Below, piece after piece: positions 63,462-64,000 of a stretch of 64,000 nucleotides of DNA. Location: positions 1 to 64,000 of the forward strand of contig NZ_AJXW01000006.1 in the NCBI RefSeq assembly GCF_000264375.1, written 5' to 3'. Origin of the DNA: Rhodanobacter thiooxydans LCS2. Lineage in GTDB: Bacteria; Pseudomonadota; Gammaproteobacteria; Xanthomonadales; Rhodanobacteraceae. Position 1 is the first letter of the stretch. Each line of letters opens with the position of its first letter. The translations under genes and the position numbers were made by a program. Below the pieces are notes generated by a model that was given only the letters and a program-made list of their open reading frames with translations, did not search any database and had not been told where the DNA came from.

Positions 63462-64000
63462 ATGATCAAGCAGCGTACGCTCAAAAACGTCATCCGGGCG
63501 ACCGGCGTCGGCCTGCATACGGGTGACAAGGTGTATATGACTTTGCGACCCGCGGCGCCGAATACCGGCATCGTGTTCCGTCGCACCGACCTGACCCCGC
63601 CGGTGGATATCCGCGCGCGCGAGGACAATGTCGGTGATACCCGGCTGTCGACCACGCTGGTCGACGGCGAGGTGCGCGTTTCCACGGTCGAGCACCTGCT
63701 CTCGGCGATGGCGGGCCTGGGCATCGACAACGCCTACGTCGACCTGTCCGCGCCGGAAGTGCCGATCATGGACGGCAGCGCCGGCCCGTTCGTCTTCCTG
63801 CTGCAGTCCGCCGGTATTGAAGAGCAGAACGTGGCCAAGCGCTTCATCCGCATCAAGAAGCCGGTGAAGGTGCAGGAAGGCGACAAGTGGGCCAGCTTCG
63901 AGCCATTCGAAGGCTTCAAGGTCGGCTTCTCGATCGACTTCAACCACCCGATCATCAGCCAGCGCACTTCGCGCGCCGAGATCGACTTCTCCACCACCTC
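63462..64000 (+). CDS. lpxC: UDP-3-O-acyl-GlcNAc deacetylase LpxC, cut by window end
   Basis: The first 179 residues of the zinc enzyme that commits UDP-GlcNAc to lipid A synthesis. It begins [24 protein letters not shown] and has [67 protein letters not shown], where His79 of VEHLLSA is a zinc ligand. The frame is intact to the end of the window and the other metal ligands lie beyond it. Its place after ftsZ is the standard order in gammaproteobacteria. Confidence 0.97.
   Translation, partial: MIKQRTLKNVIRATGVGLHTGDKVYMTLRPAAPNTGIVFRRTDLTPPVDIRAREDNVGDTRLSTTLVDGEVRVSTVEHLLSAMAGLGIDNAYVDLSAPEVPIMDGSAGPFVFLLQSAGIEEQNVAKRFIRIKKPVKVQEGDKWASFEPFEGFKVGFSIDFNHPIISQRTSRAEIDFSTT

Overview
The window is GC-rich DNA of a gammaproteobacterium in the Xanthomonadales/Lysobacterales, most like Rhodanobacter or Dyella. 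The basis is the gene content, a MraZ that begins MFQGETAI, the unbroken mraZ-to-lpxC division cluster and the families of short intergenic repeats. Naming the genus is inference.

Layout. 42-3245 is a MacB-type ABC exporter operon. 3426-9921 holds transporters (AtoE-like, YedA-like, SLC13/RCK), a Rieske protein and a nucleotide-sugar dehydrogenase. 10232-13299 has trmB and a large secreted FecR/DUF6600 protein. 13760-16496 is a tRNA-Gly(CCC) gene split by a 2.66-kb group II intron that itself contains a second, complete tRNA-Gly(CCC) gene. 16527-20184 carries a Zn-protease/RimK pair, a candidate small RNA and a two-component system. 20399-25141 has ilvE, metF, a DUF3228 gene and ahcY behind an SAH riboswitch. 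25426-36355 holds ppc, small housekeeping genes, an ABC-F ATPase, metK, two methyltransferases and dusB. 36402-39676 is a Fur-type iron-uptake locus whose TonB receptor is frameshifted. 39708-46433 runs through a nucleoside permease, a UDG-like protein, a GlcD-type oxidase, yraN, lpoA and rsmI. From 46514 come RNase P RNA and the division/cell-wall cluster mraZ-rsmH-ftsL-ftsI-murE-murF-mraY-ftsW-murG-murC-ddl-ftsQ-ftsA-ftsZ-lpxC, with lpxC cut by the window end.

How the genes work together. The dcw genes are tightly coupled by ATGA/GTGA overlaps. They make lipid II precursors (murE, murF, mraY, murG, murC, ddl) and the divisome (ftsL, ftsI, ftsW, ftsQ, ftsA, ftsZ), and are headed by a promoter overlapped by MraZ boxes. 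LpoA, near the cluster, activates peptidoglycan synthases. metK, ahcY and metF are three steps of the SAM cycle. The TonB receptor and PepSY protein form an iron-uptake pair.

The most unusual object is the tRNA-in-intron-in-tRNA. The intron's exon-binding sites match the anticodon arm of the split tRNA. The intact tRNA inside it differs from the split one by a single compensatory base pair, and that pair lies exactly where the intron reads its target. This would suit a carried, target-resistant rescue copy, but that role is inference. A second theme is colonisation of coding sequence by short repeats: in-frame repeat DNA in murE, murG, ddl and the end of rsmI, and REP-like hairpins that supply the stop codons of two genes.
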